Assembly (NCBI RefSeq): GCF_015752155.1
Contig: NZ_JADOVI010000013.1
Coordinates: 32,947 to 96,946 of the forward strand
From: Cryobacterium sp. MP_M3
Lineage (GTDB): Bacteria; Actinomycetota; Actinomycetes; Actinomycetales; Microbacteriaceae
DNA: 64,000 bases
Direction of reading: 5' to 3'
Shown here: positions 47,165-58,000 of the stretch, piece by piece
Numbering within the stretch: the first letter of the stretch is position 1
How the letters are laid out: each line of letters starts with the position of its first letter
Made by a program: the position numbers and the translations under genes
Notes under the pieces: model-generated
What the model saw: the letters and a program-made list of their open reading frames with translations, nothing else
The model's database searches: none
What the model was told of the DNA's origin: nothing

Positions 47165-47190
47165 CCGCCGCGCCTGCCTGTGCCCTGACG

Positions 47191-47267
47191 AATTCGACGG
47201 AGATTTTCCCGAAATCCGGCATTAATCGGTGATTTTCGGGCGCTGGAGCAAGAAAGTCCGTCGAATT
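47191..47267. repeat. REP-like imperfect inverted repeat between convergent genes
   Basis: Outer arms AATTCGACGGA (47191-47201) and TCCGTCGAATT (47257-47267) are perfect. Inner arms CCCGAAATC (47208) and GATTTTCGGG (47231) nearly match, with CCG/CGG inside. It occupies the intergenic gap of the convergent SGNH and ROK genes and could also act as a terminator. Confidence 0.7.
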
Positions 47268-47302
47268 TGACGGGGGCGGCGAGCGGATGCCGCGCAGCCG
47301 GC

Positions 47303-48538
47303 TCAGTCCCGGTGGCGCCGCGCCCGGCCGGCCAGTTCGGTGGCGCGCGGCGACAGTTCCTGCTGCAGGATCAGCGCCGCACCGCCGACCGCGGCCGCGT
47401 CGGCGACATGCGCGGAGAGCCGCACGTCGACCGGATGCCGGGCCCGGGCGAAGAAGCGCTGCTCGAGCCGGGTGACCGCGGCGGTGAGGTAGAGCGAGCC
47501 GGCCGTGGCGAAGGACGGGCCGGCGAGCACGACCGAGTCGAGATCGAGGATGTTCGCCAGGTTCACGATGGCCGTGGCCAGCTGCCCGGCGGAGCGCTCG
47601 ATCAGCTCGAGGGCGAACGGGTTGCCGTGCACGGCGGCCGTGGCGATCAGGTCGAAGTCCCGGAACGGATCGCCGTCGGGGGAGAGCTCGAAGCCCGCCG
47701 CGTGCCCGGCCCCGATCAGGGCGCGCGCCCTGGCCGCCACGGCGCGGGGACCGGCGAGGTCCTCGACGGTGCCGCCCGGGGTCGTCCCGGTCGGGTCGTC
47801 GACCCAGAGCTGGCCGAGTTCGCCGGCGTTCGAACTGGCACCGCGGTAGACGGTGCCGCCGAGCACGATTCCCGCGCCGATCCCGGCGCCCATGTAGACC
47901 GTGCAGTGGGCGGCCGCGTTCGCGACCGTGCCGCCCCAGAACTCGCCGATGGCCGCGGCGGTCGCGTCGTTGTCGAGCGTCACCGGCAGTCCCGTCGCGC
48001 GCTGCAGGGCGGCGCGCACCGGGAAATCACCCCAGGTGGCCAGGGTCGGCGGGGCCAGGATGCGACCGGCCTCGAGATCGAGCGGGCCGGGCGCGACGAT
48101 GCCGATGCCGGCCACCAGCGGGGTGGCGATGTCCAGGCTCGCCAGCAGGCGCCCGATCCGCTCCGCGATCCGCTCGATCACCCGGTCGGGGCTTCCGTCG
48201 CCGACGCCCCTCGTGCGGGTGCGGCCGACGACGGCGCCGGAGAGGTTCGTGACCACGAAGGTGATGAAGTCGGCGCCGAGCTGCACCCCGACCGCGAACC
48301 GGGCATCCGGATTGATGTTCAGCAGCACCCGGGGCTTGCCGCCGGTCGACTCGCTGCGCCCGGTCTCCAGCACGAGGCCGTCGAGGATGAGCTGGCGGAC
48401 CACGGTCGACATGGTCGCCTGGGTCAGCCCGGTGCGCTCGGCGAGCTCGACCCGGCTGATCGGGCCCTCGGAGCGGATGAGGTCGAGAACGATGCCCCGG
48501 CTCGTCGTGGTCGCGAGCGGAGCGCGCGGGTTCGTCAT
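47303..48538 (-). CDS. ROK-family transcriptional regulator lacking the usual zinc site
   Basis: A 411-residue protein. A winged helix-turn-helix occupies about residues 10-65 (SRVELAERTGLTQATMSTVV). The ROK sugar-kinase-like fold follows, with the catalytic DNDATAAAIGE near 205 and GAGIGAGIVLGG near 230. The normal zinc-binding His and CxCGxxGC cluster are replaced by NAGELGQ and PTGTTPGG, so the zinc site seems lost. GGAGG precedes the ATG. It is divergent from the headless LacI-type gene with about 36-54 bp between starts. The likely ligand is a sugar. Confidence 0.9.
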   Translation of the reverse strand: MTNPRAPLATTTSRGIVLDLIRSEGPISRVELAERTGLTQATMSTVVRQLILDGLVLETGRSESTGGKPRVLLNINPDARFAVGVQLGADFITFVVTNLSGAVVGRTRTRGVGDGSPDRVIERIAERIGRLLASLDIATPLVAGIGIVAPGPLDLEAGRILAPPTLATWGDFPVRAALQRATGLPVTLDNDATAAAIGEFWGGTVANAAAHCTVYMGAGIGAGIVLGGTVYRGASSNAGELGQLWVDDPTGTTPGGTVEDLAGPRAVAARARALIGAGHAAGFELSPDGDPFRDFDLIATAAVHGNPFALELIERSAGQLATAIVNLANILDLDSVVLAGPSFATAGSLYLTAAVTRLEQRFFARARHPVDVRLSAHVADAAAVGGAALILQQELSPRATELAGRARRHRD

Positions 48539-48574
48539 TCTGCCTCCAACGCACAGGATAAGGCCCGGGCCGCG

Positions 48575-49504
48575 ATGGTGGATAATCCAACTGTGATCCC
48601 CGAACCCGAGCCCACCGAGCGGCAGCATCCGCCGCGCCCGCAGGCGCCATCGTCGGAGGTCGGCCTCGAGATCGGGCTGGTGCTCCGCCGCCCGCCGCGC
48701 CTGCTGGGGATCGACCCGTTCTACGCCGAGTTCATCGCGGGGATGGAACGCGTGCTCGCCGCGGACGACGGCTCGGTGCTGCTGCAGGTGGTGCCCAGCC
48801 TCACGAAGGAGACCGAGACCTACCGGCGCTGGGCGGCGTCCGGTCAGGTGGCGGGGGTCGTGCTCGCCGATCTGGTCGACGACGACGGCCGGGCCGACTT
48901 CCTCCGCACCCTTGGCATCCCCGCCCTGGTGCTGGGCGAGAAGACGCCGCCGCCGGGGGTCGCCGCCGTGCAGGTCGACAACTACGCGGCGATGACGGAT
49001 GCCGTCACCCGGCTCACCGACCTCGGTCACCGGCGGATCGGCCGGGTCTCCGGCCCGCGACCCCTGTTGCACACCCGGGCGCGCACCGAGGCTTTCGAGG
49101 TCGCGACCGCCGACCTCGGCGCGGAGGGGGTCGTCGTGGAGGGCGACTACACCGAGGAGAGCGGCGGGCGAGCCACCCGCACCCTGCTCGGCCTGGCCGA
49201 GCCGCCGACGGCGATCATCTACGACAACGACCTGATGGCGGTCGCCGGCCTCGGCGTCGCCGCCGAACTCGGCATCGACGTGCCGGGGTCGCTGTCGCTG
49301 CTCGCCTGGGACGACTCCGCACTGTGCCAGCTGGCCACCCCGCCGTTGTCCGTGATGAGCCGCGACGTGCGCGCCCTCGGCGAAATGGCGGCCGGGGCGC
49401 TGCTCGGCCTGATCAGGAACGACGTGCCGGCGATCCTGCCGGCACCCTCGCCGCGCTTCATCACCCGCGGGTCGACGGGAACCGCTCCGCCGGATCCCCG
49501 CTAG
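48575..49504 (+). CDS. LacI-type sugar-binding sensor protein without DNA-binding domain
   Basis: A 309-residue protein (303 if the GTG at 48593 is used). It is the periplasmic-binding-protein-like effector domain of LacI regulators: GLEIGLVLRRPPRLLGIDPF, FIAGMERVLAADDGSVLLQV, DLGHRRIGRVSGPRP, YDNDLMAVAGLGVAAELGI and PGSLSLLAWDDSAL. The first about 35 residues are Pro/Glu-rich and contain no helix-turn-helix. An 11-bp palindrome TGGATAATCCA lies just after the first start and would be in the promoter if the GTG is used. It may sense sugar and act with the divergent ROK regulator. Confidence 0.8.
   Translation: MVDNPTVIPEPEPTERQHPPRPQAPSSEVGLEIGLVLRRPPRLLGIDPFYAEFIAGMERVLAADDGSVLLQVVPSLTKETETYRRWAASGQVAGVVLADLVDDDGRADFLRTLGIPALVLGEKTPPPGVAAVQVDNYAAMTDAVTRLTDLGHRRIGRVSGPRPLLHTRARTEAFEVATADLGAEGVVVEGDYTEESGGRATRTLLGLAEPPTAIIYDNDLMAVAGLGVAAELGIDVPGSLSLLAWDDSALCQLATPPLSVMSRDVRALGEMAAGALLGLIRNDVPAILPAPSPRFITRGSTGTAPPDPR
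48579..48589. promoter_or_regulatory. Palindrome in the ROK/LacI divergent region
   Basis: TGGATAATCCA is symmetric around a central base and lies between the ROK start (48538) and the GTG start at 48593. It is a candidate operator for the ROK regulator. There is no direct proof, and it falls inside the longer reading of the LacI-type gene. Confidence 0.35.
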
Positions 49505-49606
49505 CGGATTCGGCGGCGGGCCGGGCGGGCCGGGCGCCCGTGCCTGGCGAAGCATCCGGGAACCGGGCCGTTCCCGGCGCCGATTTCCCGTATCGTAGAC
49601 AGGGAT

Positions 49607-49783
49607 ATGGACAACTTCTGGGTTAGCGCTTTCTGGTCGCTCGTGCCCACCGTGCTGGTCGGGCTGATCTTCTGGCTGGTGATGCGGTCCATCCTCCGGG
49701 CCGACCGCACCGAGCGGAAGGTCTACGCCCGGATCGAGGCGGAAGAACGCGCGAAACTCGGGCTCGACAAGCCGGTCACCTGA
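49607..49783 (+). CDS. Small 58-residue membrane protein upstream of cardiolipin synthase
   Basis: MDNFWVSAFWSLVPTVLVGL continues through a single membrane helix (LVGLIFWLVMRSIL), then a charged helix RADRTERKVYARIEAEERAK and ends LDKPVT. It is preceded by AGGGAT and ends six bases before the cls ATG. Codon bias is normal for the genome, which supports it being real. It may be a membrane partner of Cls; function is unknown. Confidence 0.75.
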   Translation: MDNFWVSAFWSLVPTVLVGLIFWLVMRSILRADRTERKVYARIEAEERAKLGLDKPVT

Positions 49784-49789
49784 CCCGGC

Positions 49790-51253
49790 ATGTTCGGCAT
49801 CGACATCTCGACCTTCATCCTGGTGGTCGCCCTCGCCGTCGACTTCACCATCCGCGTGGTCGCCGTGATCGTCGTCCCGCGCAACCGGCGGCCCACCTCG
49901 GGCATGGCCTGGCTGCTGGCCATCTTCTTCATCCCCTACCTCGGGGCCCTGCTCTTCCTGATGATCGGCTACCGCACCCTGCCGAAGAAACGGCTGGAGA
50001 AGCAGGAGGAGATCAACCAGTTCATCCTCGACAGCACCGAGGGAATCGAACAGGTGCGCCGGGACCACGTCTGGCCGCCGTGGCTGGATTCCGTCGTCGA
50101 GCTCAACCGCAACCTCGGGTCGATGCCGCTGGTCGGCGGCAACCAGGCCCGGCTGCTCGGCGACTACGAGGGCACCCTCGCCGAGATGGTCGCCGACATC
50201 GACAAGGCCCGCAAGTTCGTGCACGTCGAGTTCTACATCTTCTCCCTCGACAAGACGACGGCCCCGTTCTTCGACGCCCTCGAGAACGCCGTCAAACGCG
50301 GCGTGACCGTGCGGGTGCTGATGGACCACATCCAGTCGATGCGCAAGCCCGGCTACCGCAAGACCCTGCGCCGGCTCACCGCGTCCGGCGTGAAGTGGGA
50401 GCTGCTCCTGCCGCTGCAGCCGTTGAAAGGCAAGTGGCAGCGCCCCGACCTGCGCAACCACCGCAAGCTCGTCATCGTCGACGGCAAGGTCGGCTACATG
50501 GGCTCCCAGAACATCATCGACCGCAGCTACAACATGCCCGCCAACATCCGTCGCGGTCTCAAATGGAAAGACCTGATGACCCGGCTCGAGGGCCCGATCG
50601 TGTCCGGGCTCAACGCGATCTTCATCACCGACTGGTACGGCGAGACCGACGACCTGCTCACCCGTGACATCGAACCGGCGGATGCCGAGGTCGTGCCGCA
50701 CTCGCTGGACTGCCAGGTCGTGCCCAGCGGCCCCGGGTTCGAGGGGGAGAACAACCTGCGCCTGTTCCTCGCGCTGCTCTACTACGCCCAGGAACGCATC
50801 ATCATCACGAGCCCGTACTTCGTGCCGGACGAGTCGATCATGTACGCCATCACCACGGCCACCCAGCGCGGACTGCACGTGGAGCTGTTCGTGTCCGAGG
50901 TCGGCGACCAGGCGCTGGTCTACCACGCGCAGCGCTCCTACTACGAAGAGCTGTTGCGGGCCGGCGTGATCATCTACCTGTACAAGGCGCCGTACGTTCT
51001 ACACGCCAAGCACTTCACCATCGACGACGAGGTCGCCGTGATCGGCTCGAGCAACATGGACATGCGCTCGTTCAGCCTCAATTTCGAGGTGTCGCTGATG
51101 GTGCGCGGCCGCTCCTTCGTGCGCGACCTCCGGGCGGTCGAAGACGGCTACCGGGCCGACAGCCGCCAGCTCACCCTCGACGAGTGGATGCAGCAGCCGC
51201 TGCGCTCGACCGTGCTCGACAACCTCGCCCGGCTCACCAGCGCGGTGCAGTAG
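49790..51253 (+). CDS. cls: Cardiolipin synthase (phospholipase D family)
   Basis: A 487-residue enzyme that joins phosphatidylglycerol units to cardiolipin. Two N-terminal membrane helices (FILVVALAVDFTIRVVAVIVV and MAWLLAIFFIPYLGALLFLMIG) form the PLDc_N region. The two HKD motifs are HRKLVIVDGKVGYMGSQN near residue 224 and HAKHFTIDDEVAVIGSSN near 405, both complete. ATG start; six bases after the small membrane protein gene. Confidence 0.95.
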   Translation: MFGIDISTFILVVALAVDFTIRVVAVIVVPRNRRPTSGMAWLLAIFFIPYLGALLFLMIGYRTLPKKRLEKQEEINQFILDSTEGIEQVRRDHVWPPWLDSVVELNRNLGSMPLVGGNQARLLGDYEGTLAEMVADIDKARKFVHVEFYIFSLDKTTAPFFDALENAVKRGVTVRVLMDHIQSMRKPGYRKTLRRLTASGVKWELLLPLQPLKGKWQRPDLRNHRKLVIVDGKVGYMGSQNIIDRSYNMPANIRRGLKWKDLMTRLEGPIVSGLNAIFITDWYGETDDLLTRDIEPADAEVVPHSLDCQVVPSGPGFEGENNLRLFLALLYYAQERIIITSPYFVPDESIMYAITTATQRGLHVELFVSEVGDQALVYHAQRSYYEELLRAGVIIYLYKAPYVLHAKHFTIDDEVAVIGSSNMDMRSFSLNFEVSLMVRGRSFVRDLRAVEDGYRADSRQLTLDEWMQQPLRSTVLDNLARLTSAVQ

Positions 51254-51262
51254 CCGGCACGG

Positions 51263-51307
51263 TGCCGTCTCTGCCGTCTCTGCCGTCTCTGCCGTCTCTG
51301 CCGTCTT
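51263..51307. repeat. 9-bp tandem repeat (TGCCGTCTC, five units)
   Basis: Four exact copies and one with a final T lie ten bases after the cls stop codon. There is no coding role. Confidence 0.9.
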
Positions 51308-51313
51308 CACCGG

Positions 51314-51381
51314 CGAGATCTACCGTTCCGGTCGAAACCGACCTGCGCAACGCTCGGTCTCGACCGGAAAGGTAGATCTCG
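51314..51381. repeat. Long inverted repeat (28-bp arms) upstream of clpC
   Basis: Arm 51314-51341 (CGAGATCTACCGTTCCGGTC...) and arm 51354-51381 are reverse complements with two mismatches and a 12-base loop. The element lies between cls and clpC, flanked by two tandem arrays. It could be a REP-like element, a terminator for cls or a remnant of a small mobile element. Confidence 0.88.
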
Positions 51382-51424
51382 GCGACCGGGCGGCGACCGG
51401 GCGGCGACCGGGCGGCGACCGGGC
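51381..51424. repeat. 11-bp tandem repeat (GGCGACCGGGC, four units)
   Basis: Four exact units begin at the last base of the inverted repeat arm. The remaining 123 bp to clpC must carry its promoter; a GTTACT/GATGTATC region near 51493-51508 is the only AT-richer stretch. Confidence 0.92.
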
Positions 51425-51547
51425 GCGGTCAGGGCGCGGGGCGTCATCCGTCACGCCTGCGGCGAACAGAGGCGCGGTTTTGGGGGTTCCCTCGTTACTC
51501 TCGATGTATCGGCGCCACAACTGCCCTGGCGCCAAGGGAGCGATCAC

Positions 51548-54073
<2,526 letters not shown>

Positions 54074-54105
54074 CAGCACAGCAGCGAACCAGGCGGCAAC
54101 GTCTC

Positions 54106-54138
54106 GAAGGGCCCGGCGGAGCATCCGACGGGCCCTTC
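54106..54138 (+). terminator. Hairpin terminator after clpC
   Basis: Inverted repeat GAAGGGCCCG / CGGGCCCTTC (10 bp, 13-base loop) followed by CTCGTTCC, 32 bp after the stop. The T content is modest. Confidence 0.7.
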
Positions 54139-54305
54139 CTCGTTCCCCGGCCGGTTGCCCCCGGTCGTCGACGGGCGAGGGGAGGGGGCTAACTCAGGAG
54201 ATCCGTTCGGGCCGCCGCCGCACCCCCGGAAAACCGGGGGCGACTTCCGTAGACTGGAACGGTTTTCCTGAATTAGCTACGAGAGAAAGGGCCGGTAAGC
54301 GCCAC

Positions 54306-54812
54306 ATGCAGGAGTATTCGGTGCGCCGGGCGCGCACAAGCGACGTGCCGCGGATCCAGGCGCTGGTCGCCCCGCTCGTGCAGGAACGCATCCTGCTCGG
54401 CAAGGAGAGCGTGGTCTTCTACGAGGCCGTGCAGGAGTTCCGGGTGGTCGAAGACGCCGACGGCCACCTGATCGGCTGCGGCGCCCTGCACGTCATGTGG
54501 GAGGACCTCGGCGAGGTGCGCACCCTGGCCGTCACCGCCGACCGGCTCGGCCGCGGCGTCGGCCACGCCCTGATCGACCGGCTCGAAGCGGATGCCCGCG
54601 AGCTCGGCCTGACCCGCCTCTTCTGCCTCACGTTCGAGGTGCCGTTCTTCAGCCGGCACGGCTTCACCGACATGGGCTCGGAGACGGTCGACCCGCTCGT
54701 CTACGCCGAGCTGGTGCGCTCCCACGACGAGGGCGTCGCCGAGTTCCTCGACCTCGCCCGGGTGAAGCCGAACACCCTCGGAAACACCCGGATGGTCAAG
54801 CGCCTGGTCTGA
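54306..54812 (+). CDS. Short-type amino-acid N-acetyltransferase (ArgA-like GNAT)
   Basis: A 168-residue GNAT protein. It contains SVRRARTSDVPRIQALVAPL, LIGCGALHVMWEDLGEVRTLAV, the acetyl-CoA loop RLGRGVGHALIDRLEADARELGL and LTFEVPFFSRHGFTDMG. This matches the stand-alone glutamate N-acetyltransferases used by actinobacteria for arginine synthesis (the Rv2747 type). No arg genes are nearby, so the exact substrate is inferred from similarity. The 216 bp downstream hold no gene. Confidence 0.85.
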   Translation: MQEYSVRRARTSDVPRIQALVAPLVQERILLGKESVVFYEAVQEFRVVEDADGHLIGCGALHVMWEDLGEVRTLAVTADRLGRGVGHALIDRLEADARELGLTRLFCLTFEVPFFSRHGFTDMGSETVDPLVYAELVRSHDEGVAEFLDLARVKPNTLGNTRMVKRLV

Positions 54813-55028
54813 TTCCCCGCGCGAGCCGGGGCCGCTCCGCCCCACGGCGACCGTCGGCGCACATGCTACCCATTCGAGTGCCGCTCATGTGGGGGTAATT
54901 CCGGCCGTTCCTGCTCATCCGCGCGACACGCCGGTTTCGCACGAACCGTTCACCTTTCCGTCTGCCATTCGTAGCCGAGATTCCCTATCTTGGCCTTGAC
55001 CGCTTCCGGTCGATGAATGGGGAGAACA

Positions 55029-58000
55029 ATGTCATCTGCACCTCGAAGCCGTCTGCGCCTGGTCGGCGCCGCACTGCTGGGAGTGAGCCTCGTCGCCGCT
55101 CCGCTCTTCGCCCTCCCGGCGCAGGCCAGCCCGGCCGGCACCGGCGTCGTCATCAACGAGGCCTACCTCAACGGCGGCAGTGGGGGTGCGAGCTACCTGA
55201 ACAAGTTCGTCGAGCTCTACAACCCCACGGATGCCCCGGTCACCCTCGACGGCACCTCGCTCCAGTACCGTTCCGCCACCGGCGCCCAGAACCCGACCGG
55301 CGTGCTCGCGCTGACCGGCCAGATCCCGGCCAGGGGCTACTTCCTCGTGCAGGGCAACTCGAACGCCGCCAACGGCGCCGCGCTGCCGGTCCCCGACGCC
55401 TCCCTCGCCTTCTCCTTCGCCGCCGGCGGCGGAACGCTCTTCCTCGCCGACCAGGCCACCGCACTGACCGCGCCGGCCACCGGCTCGCTCGTCGGCACGC
55501 CCGGGATCATCGACCTGCTCGGCTACGGCACCTCGCTGACCTTCGAGACCGCGGCCGCCCCCGCGGCATCCGTCACCACCTCGCTCGCCCGCACCGGCCA
55601 GGTCGACACCGACGCCAACGCGGCCGACTTCACCGCCGCCGCGCCGACCCCGATGAACGCCGCGTCCACCCCGACGCCGACCCCGACGCCGACGCCCACG
55701 GACACCCCGACGCCCACGCCGACCCCCACGCCGACGGTGACGCCCACCCCGGCCGACGCCCTGCCGATCAGCGAGATCCAGGGCACGACCGATGCGAGCC
55801 CGAAGGCCGGCAGCACCGTGACCACCTCCGGTGTCGTCACCGCCGCCTACCCGGCCGGCGGCTTCAAGGGCTTCTACCTGCAGACGCCCGGCACCGGCGG
55901 CGCCCTCGACCCCGCCACCCACCCGGCCTCCGACGGCATCTTCGTCTACACCGGTACGCTCACCACCACCGTGGCCGTCGGCGACTACCTCTCCGTCACC
56001 GGCGCCGTCAGCGAGTACTTCGGCCTGACCCAGCTGAGCGTCCCCGCCCTCACCGACCTCGCCCCGCTCGACAAGACCGGCATCGTGCCGCCGCAGCCGG
56101 CCACCGTCGCCCTGCCGAGAGAGGCCGCCGCCCGCGAATCGCTCGAGGGCATGCTTCTCGCCCCGGCCGGCGACTTCACCGTCACCAACAACTACTCCAC
56201 CAACCAGTACGGCGAGATCGGCCTCGCCGCCGGCACCACCGCGCTCGTCACGCCGACCGCCGTGGCCCGCCCCGGCACGGCCGAGTACACCGCCGCCGTC
56301 GCCGACAACACGGCCAGGGCCGTCACCCTCGACGACGGCGCCACCACCAACTACCTGGCCGCAGCCAACAAGGCCAAGCCGGTCCCGTACCTGTCGACGG
56401 ATGCCCCGGTGCGCATCGGCGCGGCCGTCACCTTCACGAAGCCGGTCATCCTCGACTTCCGCAACAGCGCGTGGAAGTTCCAGCCGACCGCCGAGCTCGT
56501 GCCCGCCACGGCCGCCACCGTGCAGCCGGCGACCTTCGCCGACACCCGCACGGCCGCGCCGCGCGAGGTGGGCGGAGACATCCGCCTCGCCACCTTCAAC
56601 GTGCTCAACTACTTCCCGACCACCGGCGACTCGCTCACCGGCTGCACCTACTACACCGACCGGGCCGGCACACCGATCACCGTGAACAGCGGATGCGACG
56701 CCCGTGGCGCCGCCACCCAGGTCAGCTTCGAACGGCAGCAGGCCAAGATCGTCTCGGCGATCAACGCGCTCGGTGCCCAGGTCGTCTCGCTCGAGGAGAT
56801 CGAGAACACGGCCCGGTTCGGCCAGAACCGCGACGCCGCCCTGTCCACCCTGGTCGACGCGCTCAACGCCGCCGCCGGCAGCCCGGTCTGGGCGTTCGTG
56901 CCCTCACCGGCCGTGCTCCCCACCTCCGAAGACGTGATCCGCACCGCGTTCATCTACAAGAAGGACGTCGTCGAGACCGTCGGGGCCTCCAGCATCCTCG
57001 ACGTGCCGGCCTTCGTGAACGCCCGCCAGCCGCTCGCCCAGGCGTTCCAGCTGGTCGGCGACACCGGCAGCTCGTTCCTCGCCATCGTCAACCACTTCAA
57101 GTCGAAGGGGTCCGGCACCGGCGTCGATGCCGATACCGGCGACGGCCAGGGTGCCTCGAACGCCTCCCGGGTCAACCAGGCCACCGCCCTCGTCGGCTTC
57201 GCCGACAAGCTCAAGACCGACACGGGCATCAAGCGGGTCTTCCTCACCGGAGACTTCAACGCCTACGACAAGGAAGACCCGATCAAGGTCATCACCGACG
57301 CCGGCTACCGTAGCCAGGAGGCCAAGAGCGGCGAGTACACCTACGCGTTCGGCGGTGCGGTCGGCTCCCTCGACCACGTGTTCGCCTCGGTCGAAGCGGA
57401 TGCCGCCGTCACTGACGTCGACGTCTGGAACATCAACTCGGTCGAGTCCGTCGCGCTCGAGTACAGCCGGTACAACACCAACGTCACCGACTTCTACCGC
57501 GCCGACCCGTACCGTTCCTCCGACCACGACCCCGCGGTCGTCGGCCTCAAGCTTGCCAGCCCTGCCGATGTGAACATCAACCTGCTCAACATCAACGACT
57601 TCCACGGGCGGATCGACGCGAACACGGTCAAGTTCGCCGGAACCGTCGAGCAGCTCCGCGCCGAGTACGGGGACGCGGCCACCCTGTTCCTCTCCAGCGG
57701 TGACAACATCGGCGCCTCGCTCTTCGCGTCGGCGTCGCAGAAGGACAAGCCCACCATCGACGTGCTGAACGCCCTCGGGCTGAAGGCCTCCGCGGTCGGC
57801 AACCACGAGTTCGACCAGGGCTTCGCCGATCTCACCGGCCGGGTCACCGACGCCGCCGACTTCGACTACCTCGGCGCCAACGTCTACCTCGCCGGCACCC
57901 AGACCCCGGCCCTGCCGGAGTACGCGATCGTCGACGTCTCCGGAGTGAAGGTGGGCGTGATCGGCGCCGTCACCGAGGAGACACCTTCGCTCGTCTCGCC

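Noticed and set aside
47303..50926. Reading the ROK gene as the end of a 1207-residue protein
   Set aside because: The extra N-terminal 796 residues are antisense to the LacI-type and cls genes. The ROK start at 48538 has GGAGG and the family's N-terminus.
55668..55758. CRISPR-like or satellite repeat in ACGCCGACCCC units
   Set aside because: This is the Thr-Pro linker coding region of the secreted nuclease; there are no spacers.
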